Shown here: piece after piece, positions 34,877 to 43,330 of the stretch
Layout: each line of letters opens with the position of its first letter
Position numbering within the stretch: position 1 is the first letter of the stretch
Source: Chitinivibrionia bacterium
GTDB taxonomy: Bacteria; Fibrobacterota; Chitinivibrionia; Chitinivibrionales; Chitinivibrionaceae
Assembly: GCA_009779925.1 (NCBI GenBank)
Contig: WRAZ01000007.1
Coordinates: forward strand, 1 to 64,000
DNA: 64,000 nucleotides
Direction of reading: 5' to 3'
The notes under the pieces: model-generated
The model's database searches: none
What the model was told of the DNA's origin: nothing
Seen by the model: the letters and a program-made list of their open reading frames with translations, nothing else
Translations under genes and position numbers: made by a program

Positions 34877-36127
34877 ATGGATGTCAATGAACTTAAATCA
34901 AAGAGTGTAGAAGAGTTAACAGCTCTTGCCAACGAACTTGATGTAGATGGAACAGGCTACAAAAAACGCGACTTCGTGTATCGTATTTTACGTGCAAAAT
35001 TTGCCGCAGGCGAAGAAATCACAACTGAAGGAGTTTTAGAGGTAATGCCGGACGGTTTCGGCTTCCTGCGCTCCGAAGAAAACTGCTACCTTGCAGGACA
35101 AGACGACGTTTACGTCGCTCCAGCACAAATAAAAAAACTGCGTATCAGAACAGGAGACTGTGTCCGAGGAACAATTAGAGCGCCCAAAGAAACAGAGCGA
35201 TATTTTGCGCTTATGAGAGTAGATACCATAAACGGCGACGCTCCCGATGTGCACAAAAAGATTGTTTCTTTTGAGGATTTAATTCCAATTTTTCCTACCG
35301 AAAAATTTACACTTGAAGGCGGAGTGCCAAACGATATTTCAGGTCGTTTGATAGACCTTTTTACACCAATCGGAAAAGGACAACGCGGACTTTTGGTAGC
35401 GCCTCCGAGAACAGGTAAAACAGTTCTTATGAAAAATATTGCAAACTCAATTCGCAAAAATCACCCGAATGTAAAAATGATAATCCTTTTGATTGACGAG
35501 CGCCCCGAAGAAGTTACCGATATGAAATATTCGGTTGACGCCGAGGTAATATCTTCTACATTCGACGAGCCTGCCGACAGACACGTAGCAGTCGCCGAAA
35601 TAGCGATAGAGCGCGCAAAACGTCTCGTGGAACACGGTCAGGACGTAGTAATTCTTCTTGACAGCATAACCCGTTTGGCAAGAGCGTATAACACGGTTGC
35701 TCCGCATTCGGGCAGAATTTTGTCGGGCGGTGTGGATTCGCAGGCGTTATACAAACCAAAAAGATTTTTCGGCGCGGCTCGAAACATTGAAAACGGCGGC
35801 TCTCTCACCATTTTGGCAACGGCGCTTGTTGAAACAGGCAGCAAAATGGATGAAGTTATTTTTGAAGAATTTAAGGGTACGGGAAATATGGAACTGGTTC
35901 TCGACCGCGACATCGCCGACAGAAGAGTATTCCCTTCAGTTGACCTGATGAAATCGGGAACGCGTAAAGAAGACCTTCTTTTGGCGCAAGAAGTCCTCAA
36001 CAGAATGTGGATTTTGCGGAAATGGCTTTCGGGCATCAGAACTCCGACAGAACAAATGGAAACTATGCGCGAAAAACTTATGGGAACAAAAGCAAACGTT
36101 GATTTTTTGGATTCGATGAGTAAATAA
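34877..36127 (+). CDS. rho: Transcription termination factor Rho
   Basis: 416 residues, a compact Rho without the long N-terminal insert of some phyla. The N-terminal helix bundle ([16 protein letters not shown]) and OSB-fold [15 protein letters not shown] bind RNA. Walker A is [11 protein letters not shown], Walker [17 protein letters not shown], and the Q-loop and R-loop are in [29 protein letters not shown]. It is followed immediately by a small gene whose GTG abuts the rho stop. Confidence 0.97.
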   Translation: MDVNELKSKSVEELTALANELDVDGTGYKKRDFVYRILRAKFAAGEEITTEGVLEVMPDGFGFLRSEENCYLAGQDDVYVAPAQIKKLRIRTGDCVRGTIRAPKETERYFALMRVDTINGDAPDVHKKIVSFEDLIPIFPTEKFTLEGGVPNDISGRLIDLFTPIGKGQRGLLVAPPRTGKTVLMKNIANSIRKNHPNVKMIILLIDERPEEVTDMKYSVDAEVISSTFDEPADRHVAVAEIAIERAKRLVEHGQDVVILLDSITRLARAYNTVAPHSGRILSGGVDSQALYKPKRFFGAARNIENGGSLTILATALVETGSKMDEVIFEEFKGTGNMELVLDRDIADRRVFPSVDLMKSGTRKEDLLLAQEVLNRMWILRKWLSGIRTPTEQMETMREKLMGTKANVDFLDSMSK

Positions 36128-36409
36128 GTGAAGCAAATTTTAACGTTTTTTGCAGTTTTTGCTTTGTGCTCCTTGCTTTTTGCGCAAGATTTGCACAAAG
36201 CGCCAACTGATGTACAAGAAATTTCGTTAAAAGAAACAGAGCAAAGGACAGAACAATTAGATTTTATTTCGCTTGAAGAAAACACGAATTTACTTGAATT
36301 AAAGGCGCAAAGAGTAAGAAATCACAGGTATATAGTGGTGAGCGCAGTGATGATGATGCTATTCGCAGGATTGAGTATGACAAGCGTTTCTACAATAAAT
36401 CCCGAATAA
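36128..36409 (+). CDS. Small exported or membrane protein downstream of rho
   Basis: 93 residues. Residues 1-19 look like a signal peptide (FAVFALCSLLFAQ), followed by a polar stretch (ISLKETEQRTEQLDFISLEENTNLL) and a C-terminal membrane segment (IVVSAVMMMLFAGLSM). No family recognised. The GTG start directly follows the rho stop codon, so it is probably translated by coupling. Confidence 0.55.
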   Translation: MKQILTFFAVFALCSLLFAQDLHKAPTDVQEISLKETEQRTEQLDFISLEENTNLLELKAQRVRNHRYIVVSAVMMMLFAGLSMTSVSTINPE

Positions 36410-36424
36410 TTTCAGATTACCCTT

Positions 36425-36451
36425 GACTTTCATTTGTACATTAACGTATAT
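36425..36451 (+). promoter_or_regulatory. Promoter of the tRNA cluster
   Basis: A TTGACT at 36425-36430 (minus-35-like) and a TATATTTG starting near 36449 with an AACG immediately before it, about 27 nt before the first tRNA. It is the only place in the window where a near-consensus minus-35 hexamer combines with the local TATATT/TATTTT-type element. Confidence 0.45.
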
Positions 36452-36476
36452 TTGTCTGCGTTTTAATAGAAAAATT

Positions 36477-36551
36477 GCGAGAGTAGCTCAGTGGTAGAGC
36501 CCTACCTTGCCAAGGTAGTTGTCGCGGGTTCAAGTCCCGTCTCTCGCTCCA
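36477..36551 (+). tRNA. tRNA-Gly (GCC), copy 1
   Basis: 75 nt with encoded CCA. Acceptor GCGAGAG/CTCTCGC, anticodon loop TTGCCAA with GCC, and a standard T arm GGGTTCAAGTCCC. The sequence is identical to the tRNA at 36646. Confidence 0.97.
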
Positions 36552-36564
36552 GAATAGATTTTAT

Positions 36565-36640
36565 CGCGGGATGGAGCAGTTGGTAGCTCGCCGGGCTCAT
36601 AACCCGGAGGTCATCGGTTCGAGTCCGGTTCCCGCTACCA
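36565..36640 (+). tRNA. Initiator tRNA-fMet (CAT)
   Basis: 76 nt with CCA. It has the initiator hallmarks: an unpaired first base pair (C1 against T72) and three G-C pairs next to the anticodon loop (GGGCTCATAACCC). Confidence 0.96.
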
Positions 36641-36645
36641 TAAAT

Positions 36646-36720
36646 GCGAGAGTAGCTCAGTGGTAGAGCCCTACCTTGCCAAGGTAGTTGTCGCGGGTTC
36701 AAGTCCCGTCTCTCGCTCCA
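36646..36720 (+). tRNA. tRNA-Gly (GCC), copy 2
   Basis: 75 nt, identical to copy 1, and separated from it by the initiator tRNA. It likely arose by local duplication. Confidence 0.97.
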
Positions 36721-36732
36721 GGTTTTCTTTTT

Positions 36733-36807
36733 GGTGGCATAGTCAAGTGGTAAGGCAGTGGTCTGCAAAACCGCGATTCCCCGGTTCAAATCCGGGTGCC
36801 ACCTCCA
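36733..36807 (+). tRNA. tRNA-Cys (GCA)
   Basis: 75 nt with CCA. Acceptor GGTGGCA/TGCCACC, anticodon loop CTGCAAA with GCA. Last member of the four-tRNA cluster. Confidence 0.95.
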
Positions 36808-36859
36808 TTTTTTTCATTCAAATGTTTTTTTCTTGGTTTGTTTATTTTTGAGGACGGAA

Positions 36860-37711
36860 CTATCCACCAAAAATCTTATGACGAAAATCTCGCATAATAC
36901 TGAAAAGTTTCGGGGGTAAAATACGGCAGAAAAATGCCACAATCGCAGAAGCAAATATAAAAGGGAAACACCAAAACGGTAATACCGATGATGCTTTTAG
37001 TTTGTGTTGTAAATCTTTTATTGAACATCTTAAATTTGCGTGTTTTTTCTCGAAATTATTTCCTAATCTGTAATAAAACAATGGTTCCGACAAGTTCTGT
37101 CCTGTATATTTTCTCTTAACAAGGCGTATTACTAAATCATAATCTTCGCCATCGCCCGGTTTGAATTTTTCATCGTAAAGGAGCGCTTTTAAAACATCGG
37201 TTTTAATGAACAGCGCCGAATTTGCTATAGGATTGGCAAACGGAAGCGATATTCTTATATCTTTGCCGGTTTTAGGCAGAATTCTCACTTTTCCCAGCTC
37301 TTGTTTGTGGTCGTTGCGAAATTCAATATATCCGCATCCGACAAAATCTAAGTTTTTCTCAATTATTTGCTCTAACTGTTTTTTTATTTTTTCTTCAAAA
37401 AATATGTCGTCGCTGTCAACTATAGAAATATATTTTCCTGCGGCAAATTCCACTCCCCTGTTTCGCGAATTTGAGGGACCGACGTTTATTTCGCTTCGTA
37501 AAACTTTTATGCGGCTGTCTTTTTCTGCGTAAATTTTGAGCATTTCCGTTTTTTCGTCGCTGAGATTTCCGCCTGCAGATATGATAAACTCAAAATTCTT
37601 ATGCGTTTGCGATAAAACACTGTCGATTGTAATTTTTGCAATCTCAGTATTATCGCCGTTATAAAAAGCCATAACAACCGACACTAAAATGTTCTCGTAA
37701 GCATTGCTCAC
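36860..37711 (-). CDS. GT2-family glycosyltransferase
   Basis: 283 residues. VSVVMAFYNGDNTEIAKITIDSVLSQTHKNFEFIIS starts the GT-A fold; the metal site is SIVDSDDIFFE, and GEDYDLVIRLV is the acceptor region. A hydrophobic stretch near the C-terminus (LPFWCFPFIFASAIVAFFC) suggests membrane association. Its start codon overlaps the stop of the pyrC-like gene by 4 nt, an operon-like arrangement with no obvious functional relation. Confidence 0.9.
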   Translation of the reverse strand: MSNAYENILVSVVMAFYNGDNTEIAKITIDSVLSQTHKNFEFIISAGGNLSDEKTEMLKIYAEKDSRIKVLRSEINVGPSNSRNRGVEFAAGKYISIVDSDDIFFEEKIKKQLEQIIEKNLDFVGCGYIEFRNDHKQELGKVRILPKTGKDIRISLPFANPIANSALFIKTDVLKALLYDEKFKPGDGEDYDLVIRLVKRKYTGQNLSEPLFYYRLGNNFEKKHANLRCSIKDLQHKLKASSVLPFWCFPFIFASAIVAFFCRILPPKLFSIMRDFRHKIFGG

Positions 37712-39045
37712 TTAACGAACTCTCTTTCAAAAACAATTCTTCCGTCAACCACCGTAAGAACGGGGCGACCGACAAATTCTTTGCCTAAAAACGCCGAATT
37801 TCCGCCGCATTTAGTAAAGAAATTTTTGCTTTCTACCGTCCATTTTTCGTTTGGCGCAATTACGCTTATGTCCGCTTTTTCTCCGACGGCGATATTTGGA
37901 GCGTTAACTCCAATTATTTTATATGGATTTATGCACATTTTTTGCGCAAATTCCATAAGAGTAAGCCGATTTTTGCTGATAATTTCGGTAAATATTGCGC
38001 CGACCAATGTCTCTAAACCCGCTACGCCGCAACTTGCGTTATCGAACTCTATGTTTTTTTCCTCGCTTGTGTGCGGCGCGTGATCGCTTACAATTGCGTC
38101 TATTGTTCCGTCGGCAAGCGCTTTTATCAGCTCGTCTCTGTCTTCTTCGCCGCGGATTGGAGGGCTCACTTTTAAGTTTGTATCGTAAGTCGCCAAATCT
38201 TTGTCGCTGTAATACAAATAATGCGGAGCGGTCGCCGCCGTAACAGCCACGCCCTTTTGCTTGTATTCGCGGATTTTTTCGATTGCGCCTTTCGACGAAA
38301 CCCGTGTTATGTGTATTTTGCACCCCGTGTATTCGGCTATTATCAGATGCCGCGTAATGTCGATGTCCTCCCCTATTGCAGGAATACCGCGAAGTCCGAA
38401 AATCGTCGAATATTTGCTTTCGTTCATAACGCCTTTGCTGAAATTCTTGTCTTGGCAATTACAAAAAAGCGGCGCGTCAAATAATTTCGCGTAATTCATA
38501 ACGTTTTTTAGAATATCGCTTCTGGATATGGATTGCGTTCCGTCCGAAAACGCCTTTGCGCCCGCGGACATCATTTCATAAAACGGGGCGATTTCTTCTC
38601 CTGCAAGTTCTTTGGTTGCCGCGCCGACAGGATAAACGCGACAACTTACGTTTTCGCTTCTCTGCACTATGTAGCGCACTTTTTGCTCCGCATCGCAAAT
38701 CGGGTCAGTGTTGGGCATACAGGCAACGGCGCAAAAACCGCCCGCAACCGCCGCTTCCGCTCCCGATTTTATGGTTTCTTTGTCTTCGCGCCCCGGTTCG
38801 CGCAGATTTGTATGCAAATCCATCATTCCGGGAAAGACGAGGCAACCGCTCAAATCTATTTTTCTTGCTTGCGCAAACTCGTTTTTCAGGTCGCCGATTG
38901 CGGCTATTTTTCCGTTCGACACGACAATATCGCAAATTTGGTCGATGTTTCCGTTCGGGTTTATCACTCGCCCGTTTTGGAGTACAAAATCGTCGGCGAA
39001 CGCCTCGTTTCGCAAATATACTTTTGCTTGTCCTAAATCTCGCAT
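37708..39045 (-). CDS. Dihydroorotase-like protein lacking metal ligands (PyrC')
   Basis: 445 residues, clearly dihydroorotase in length and overall motifs: GMMDLHTNLREPGRED, ACMPNTDPI, IVSDHAPH. Several zinc ligands are missing when compared with Bacillus PyrC. The second His of HxH is Asn80 (LHTN), the HCED His is Asn196 (CNCQD), and the HVST His is Arg248 (TRVSS); only His78, Asp168 and Asp321 remain. This pattern is that of the inactive PyrC' which acts as a scaffold for aspartate carbamoyltransferase in Pseudomonas. No pyrB is adjacent. The start at 39045 is chosen for its overlap with the U32 stop; the frame stays open upstream to 39111. Confidence 0.8.
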   Translation of the reverse strand: MRDLGQAKVYLRNEAFADDFVLQNGRVINPNGNIDQICDIVVSNGKIAAIGDLKNEFAQARKIDLSGCLVFPGMMDLHTNLREPGREDKETIKSGAEAAVAGGFCAVACMPNTDPICDAEQKVRYIVQRSENVSCRVYPVGAATKELAGEEIAPFYEMMSAGAKAFSDGTQSISRSDILKNVMNYAKLFDAPLFCNCQDKNFSKGVMNESKYSTIFGLRGIPAIGEDIDITRHLIIAEYTGCKIHITRVSSKGAIEKIREYKQKGVAVTAATAPHYLYYSDKDLATYDTNLKVSPPIRGEEDRDELIKALADGTIDAIVSDHAPHTSEEKNIEFDNASCGVAGLETLVGAIFTEIISKNRLTLMEFAQKMCINPYKIIGVNAPNIAVGEKADISVIAPNEKWTVESKNFFTKCGGNSAFLGKEFVGRPVLTVVDGRIVFEREFVK

Positions 39046-40307
39046 ACCTCTATTTCCCTTCCGAATTGCGTATTTCTTTCTAATGTTTTTTCCACGTCTT
39101 TTTCCGTACACTCAATTTTTGCAACGCTGAACGGCTCTATATTTTTCAATTTTTCATCGCTGATTTTAATGCAAAAACCCTGCCCTGCGCTTGCTCGCTC
39201 TATTTCTTTTCCGCTCTTTGCGTCAATGATTTTGTCGAGCGTAATTTTTATGTTTTCGCAGCTTTTCGGGCACAGAAATTCCAGTTCATCACCTAAATCC
39301 AGCGTATTTCGCACCTCTAAAATAATATAATTCGCATCGCAACTGCGAACAATTCCTGCAAATTGATATTCGCCGAGCGATTTTGTGCTTTCGTAGTCGG
39401 TCGATAAGTCGCTCGGACTGCCGTTGTGAAATCCGAGTGTATAGCCGCGATTTTTCACGGAATTCAGCATTTCCATATAGTTGCACTGCGCGTTATCAAT
39501 CGCCAAACGATACGCCCGCGCAACGCTTGCAATGTAAAACGCATTTTTGTGCCGCCCCTCAATCTTAAAAGAATCAATACCGATTTGCTGATATTTGTCC
39601 AGAACGGGCATTAAACACAAATCTTTACTGCTGAGAATGTGCGAATATCCGTCTTCTTCGTAAATCTCAAAAAATTCGCCTTCGCGTGTTTTTTCTTCCA
39701 AAAAAACTTTGTAGTCCCAGCGGCAACTTTGCGAACATTCGCCTTGATTTGCCCCGCGATTACTCAAAAAATTGCTTATCAAGCACCTGCCGCTTACGCC
39801 CATACACATTGCTCCGTGGACAAAGCATTCAATTTCGATGTCTTTGTTTTCTTCGCGGATTTCCAAGATGTCGTTATACGTGCATTCTCTTGCAAGAACT
39901 ATTCGATTTGCACCCGCGTTTTTCCAAAACCGCACTGCCGCGGTATTGCTTATATTCGCTTGCGTAGAAATGGTAATATGCTTATTCGGAAGCGCTTTTC
40001 GCAGAATTGAAAACACGCCGGCATCGGCAACAATAAGCCCGTCGGGAGCAAGCGAATTTACGGTTTCCACTGCATTTTCTATTGCTTTTATTTGGCTGTT
40101 ATGCGCGAATAAATTCATAGCCAAATAAACTTTTTTGCCGATTTTGTGCGCAAAGTCAATCCCCTGCTTTAATTCGTCCTGCGACAATCCCGCTTTCGCC
40201 CGAAGCGACAACGACGGCATTCCGCAATAAACCGCGTCAGCCCCGTAAAGAAGCGCGGTGTATAAATTCTCCAAATTCCCAGCAGGTAAAAGCAGTTCGG
40301 TTTTCAT
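39033..40307 (-). CDS. U32-family protein, TrhP/RlhA-like RNA hydroxylation factor
   Basis: 424 residues. ELLLPAGNLENLYTALLYGADAVYCGM is the U32 start. FVHGAMCMGVSGRCLISNFLSNRGANQGECSQSCRW carries the four conserved cysteines thought to hold an iron-sulfur cluster, and SFKIEGRHKNAFYIASVARAYR is also typical. Escherichia coli relatives TrhP (tRNA U34) and RlhA (23S C2501) are RNA hydroxylation factors using prephenate; which of the two this is cannot be told. Length favours TrhP. Confidence 0.85.
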   Translation of the reverse strand: MKTELLLPAGNLENLYTALLYGADAVYCGMPSLSLRAKAGLSQDELKQGIDFAHKIGKKVYLAMNLFAHNSQIKAIENAVETVNSLAPDGLIVADAGVFSILRKALPNKHITISTQANISNTAAVRFWKNAGANRIVLARECTYNDILEIREENKDIEIECFVHGAMCMGVSGRCLISNFLSNRGANQGECSQSCRWDYKVFLEEKTREGEFFEIYEEDGYSHILSSKDLCLMPVLDKYQQIGIDSFKIEGRHKNAFYIASVARAYRLAIDNAQCNYMEMLNSVKNRGYTLGFHNGSPSDLSTDYESTKSLGEYQFAGIVRSCDANYIILEVRNTLDLGDELEFLCPKSCENIKITLDKIIDAKSGKEIERASAGQGFCIKISDEKLKNIEPFSVAKIECTEKDVEKTLERNTQFGREIEVCEI

Positions 40308-40313
40308 TGTTCA

Positions 40314-40844
40314 TCACCCTCTTTCATAAAGCGAATTCCCATTCGCATCTATCGCCACAATTACAGGAAAATCCTTAACAACAAGTTTTCGCACCGCCTC
40401 CGCTCCCAAGTCGTCATAACAAACGGTTTCGCAAGAGACAATAGTTTGCGCCAAAAGCGCCGCCGCGCCGCCTGTCGCCGCAAAATACACCGCGCCGCAT
40501 TCTTTCATTGTTTCAACAACTTCTTTTGAGCGAGCCCCCTTGCCAATCATTCCTGCAAGTCCGCATTTTCTTATTAAGACAGGCGAATACGCGTCCATTC
40601 TTCCGCTTGTGGTGGGACCGATTGAGCCGATTATCGCGTTTGGCGGAGTGGGCGACGGTCCTGCAAAAAAGATTATCCTGTTTTCGAGATTTATGGGAAG
40701 TTTTTCGCCTTTTTCAATAAGGTCGCAAAATCGTTTATGCGCGGCGTCGCGGGCGGTAAAGATTTCGCCCGAAATTAAGATTTGCTCACCTACGGTTAGG
40801 TTTTTTATTGTTTTTTTATCGAGTATTGCGTTTATTTTTGGCAA
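40314..40844 (-). CDS. Class I fumarase / Fe-S hydro-lyase, beta subunit
   Basis: 176 residues, equivalent to the C-terminal part of FumA. GPSPTPPNAIIGSIGPTTSGRMDAYSP, GMIGKGARS and YFAATGGAAALLAQ are hallmark motifs. It must pair with the alpha subunit at 43331, from which it is now separated by a 2.5-kb restriction-modification cassette. Fumarate hydration is the likely reaction; tartrate dehydratase is an alternative. Confidence 0.9.
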   Translation of the reverse strand: MPKINAILDKKTIKNLTVGEQILISGEIFTARDAAHKRFCDLIEKGEKLPINLENRIIFFAGPSPTPPNAIIGSIGPTTSGRMDAYSPVLIRKCGLAGMIGKGARSKEVVETMKECGAVYFAATGGAAALLAQTIVSCETVCYDDLGAEAVRKLVVKDFPVIVAIDANGNSLYERG

Positions 40845-40857
40845 CGGTTACCTCCTA

Positions 40858-41862
40858 TCATTGTTTCTCCAAAACGTGTAGATATTCTTCGGTTTTGTCG
40901 GCTTTATGATTTCGATTTTCGGTTTTGTCGGCTTTGAATCGCTGATAATCAGTTGCAAATAATTCGTATTTCCCGTATTTTTGCATTGTTTTTCGTACCG
41001 TTTCAACAGACATTAAGCCTTCGTTGTTATAACTCAAAAAAATGTATTTAAACTTTGCATTTTTAAGCAAAAAATCAAATTCTTCAACAACTTTGTTTCG
41101 ACTGCACCAAGCGGATTTTTGGTATTTTCTTAATCCTGTTTTTCCGTTCGGAACAAATTCGTCATACTTTGCGATAGTATTAAGTAAGTGATAATTTGCG
41201 CCGTATTGACGTTCATTATACGGTGGATCCAAATACAAAATATCTCCCTGTATTTTTTGTATAAGCGTATTACAATCTTCGTTAAATACTTGATGGTCGT
41301 TATCGTTTATTTCAAATTCTGCTGCTTCAAGCAACATTTCTTTTTGCGCCGTTTTTTTGAGATGTTTTAGATATGCGCCGTAAACAGAGGCTGTATTTGC
41401 CAATTTGTCCGCGCTTTCAAGCAAACTTGCTAAAAGAAAATAATATAAATTATCGTCAATTTTGCCGTTTTTTCTCCACATTTCTATGCATCCACGAATA
41501 GTATCGATTTTCTTTCCGTTATAATCAGAAAAATACAGCCTTTCCGAACCACTGCCAAAACAATAGTTTTTGTAAATAAAACCGTTGTCAATTAAAGGAA
41601 GAGAATTTAATTCATCAATATATTTCTGCTTTTGTGGAATATCTGTGTGATTTTCTATGTAATTTTTATTTAACACATAACTGTAATACTCAACGTCATT
41701 AGCAATGACTTTTTTTGCTTTTGTTTTTAACGCTCTTGAGACAATTCCCGTTCCTGCGAAAATATCACACAGTGTGTTTTGAGACAAATCATCACCTACA
41801 ACGTCATTAACGGCGTTTTTTATGAAATTTATAAGTTTATATTTTGAGCCGATGTAGTTCAT
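40858..41862 (-). CDS. DNA adenine methyltransferase, D12 class
   Basis: 334 residues. MNYIGSKYKLINFI is the N-terminal K-binding and SAM motif; DIFAGTGIVSRAL is motif I, and ILYLDPPYNERQYG is the catalytic DPPY motif. It methylates N6 of adenine. A short internal duplication, RFKADKTENRNHKADKTEE, lies at the C-terminus. It is the last gene of the restriction cassette and protects the host from the neighbouring nuclease. Confidence 0.88.
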   Translation of the reverse strand: MNYIGSKYKLINFIKNAVNDVVGDDLSQNTLCDIFAGTGIVSRALKTKAKKVIANDVEYYSYVLNKNYIENHTDIPQKQKYIDELNSLPLIDNGFIYKNYCFGSGSERLYFSDYNGKKIDTIRGCIEMWRKNGKIDDNLYYFLLASLLESADKLANTASVYGAYLKHLKKTAQKEMLLEAAEFEINDNDHQVFNEDCNTLIQKIQGDILYLDPPYNERQYGANYHLLNTIAKYDEFVPNGKTGLRKYQKSAWCSRNKVVEEFDFLLKNAKFKYIFLSYNNEGLMSVETVRKTMQKYGKYELFATDYQRFKADKTENRNHKADKTEEYLHVLEKQ

Positions 41863-41865
41863 ATT

Positions 41866-42534
41866 TCACTCATTTCCATATAATTTATTCATAATAAAAT
41901 CAGACGCTTCTTTACTGATTTTCATTACGCTTGTTTTGCGATATTCAACGGGATCATACTGATAACAGCCTTTACAACCTAATTTCTCGTCGTAATTCTC
42001 ATCGCCGACATAAAAAGAATACGGATTTCCTTCTATGTTTTTTGCATTCCAGCGCTTATTTGAAGTTTTGCATTGTTTGCAAATTTGCCGCTTTATATCA
42101 TTTGCAGCTTTACATAACGGCTGAAAATCTTCCAAAACCTGTGTTCCGGAATTTGAAACTCTACTGTCGTTTTTTCGTCCGTCTTTATGGTCAATTTCTA
42201 TTATTGTATTCTCGGATTTGCCATTAATTCCCAGCATAACACAATTCTTGTTTTTATAAAAATCTTTTATTTCCTTGTTTATATTTTGATTAAAAGTTTC
42301 TTTGTTGTTAAACCCATTTAATCTTACGGCATCAATAGAATTCCCCGATGTTTTACCTTTATCAAAATCAACAATATATTTTTTTGCCAAACTTGAACTT
42401 GCTCTACACCAACTTCCTCCGTTGCCAAGCTGAAGATCTTTGTATATTCCGACAAATTCTTCTACATGCACCCAACGACTTTCTCCACGTTGATCAGGTT
42501 TTGCAAGTTGTAAAAATAATTCCGTCTTTGTCAT
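41866..42534 (-). CDS. HNH-type type II restriction endonuclease
   Basis: 222 residues. The motif IIEIDHKDGRKNDSRVSN followed by DFQPLCKAANDIKRQICKQC is an HNH/beta-beta-alpha-metal site, and CKGC further on could complete a zinc site. Its position between two DNA methyltransferases, with a 4-nt overlap to one, marks it as the nuclease of the system. The N-terminal half (RGESRWVHVEEFVGIYKDLQLGNGG) probably contacts DNA. The recognition site cannot be derived here. Confidence 0.78.
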   Translation of the reverse strand: MTKTELFLQLAKPDQRGESRWVHVEEFVGIYKDLQLGNGGSWCRASSSLAKKYIVDFDKGKTSGNSIDAVRLNGFNNKETFNQNINKEIKDFYKNKNCVMLGINGKSENTIIEIDHKDGRKNDSRVSNSGTQVLEDFQPLCKAANDIKRQICKQCKTSNKRWNAKNIEGNPYSFYVGDENYDEKLGCKGCYQYDPVEYRKTSVMKISKEASDFIMNKLYGNE

Positions 42535-43313
42535 TCATTGTTCTCCTTTTTGAATACCAATATATACTCGTGCTTAAAAATAAAATAGTCGCTTTTCATC
42601 GCTCGGTATTTCCATATATCACCAACTCCCAATTTCCCGCGATTACCTTCGATATTTTTTACCACAATGCCCTTTAACTTTACGTTGAAATTTCGTTTAA
42701 TTGCGTCTAATGCATAAAACGCAAGCGGCACAACTTCACTTTTTTTGTAAACATCGCCGACAATGACGCTAAAATACTTTTTGTTCTCTAAAAATAACAA
42801 GGCATTTTGAATCACAAGCAAAAACTTTCTCAAAAACTCTTTCAAATCTCCTATTTGAGATAAATCTTCTGATTTATCAGTAAATTTCACAATATCCATA
42901 TAAGGCGGGTGAGCTATAAAAAATTGTACTTTTTCTGCTTGTAATTCATTAAGTGATTTTTGAATAGTAGGACAAAATAAATATTCATTTGAAACATCGC
43001 ATTCGTTTATCTTAAATCGGCTATTGTCAGATTTTTCCATTTTTTGTTTAACCTGCTCAATAACCTCCGAATTAATATCAAATCCTATAAACTTTCGATT
43101 GAGAGTTTCGCATTCAAACAGCGTAGTTCCGCTTCCCATAAAAACATCTAAAACTGTATCGTTTTCTTTAGTGTATCTTTTTATAAGTTGTCGGGGAATT
43201 TGTGGGATAAAATTACCATGGTAAACATTTGAATGTTTTCCCGACTTGTCTCGTTCATTTATAATCCATAGACTATCTGTGTTTATTTCCGAGGTCTTCC
43301 AATCTTCTGACAT
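42531..43313 (-). CDS. DNA methyltransferase, N4/N6 type
   Basis: About 260 residues. TVLDVFMGSGTTLFECETLNRKFIGFD is the SAM-binding motif and FIAHPPYMDIVKF the catalytic motif, with HPPY in place of the usual (D/N/S)PPY. The start at 43313 (MSEDWKTS) is preferred because GGAGAGGGG lies 8 nt upstream; frames from 43334 (overlapping the fumarase stop) or 43367 are possible. Two methyltransferases with one HNH nuclease suggest an asymmetric recognition sequence needing a separate enzyme for each strand. Confidence 0.82.
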   Translation of the reverse strand: MSEDWKTSEINTDSLWIINERDKSGKHSNVYHGNFIPQIPRQLIKRYTKENDTVLDVFMGSGTTLFECETLNRKFIGFDINSEVIEQVKQKMEKSDNSRFKINECDVSNEYLFCPTIQKSLNELQAEKVQFFIAHPPYMDIVKFTDKSEDLSQIGDLKEFLRKFLLVIQNALLFLENKKYFSVIVGDVYKKSEVVPLAFYALDAIKRNFNVKLKGIVVKNIEGNRGKLGVGDIWKYRAMKSDYFIFKHEYILVFKKENNE

Positions 43314-43330
43314 CCAAATTTCCCCTCTCC

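Noticed and set aside
36502-36789. Open frames over the tRNA cluster, including a peptide beginning MNRGIAVLQTT
   Set aside because: The frames are reading through four clear tRNA genes; peptides like these are common mis-annotations.
38039-39130. Several long open frames on both strands over the pyrC-like gene
   Set aside because: They are shadows of the dihydroorotase-like frame with Arg/Ser-rich composition and no domain pattern.
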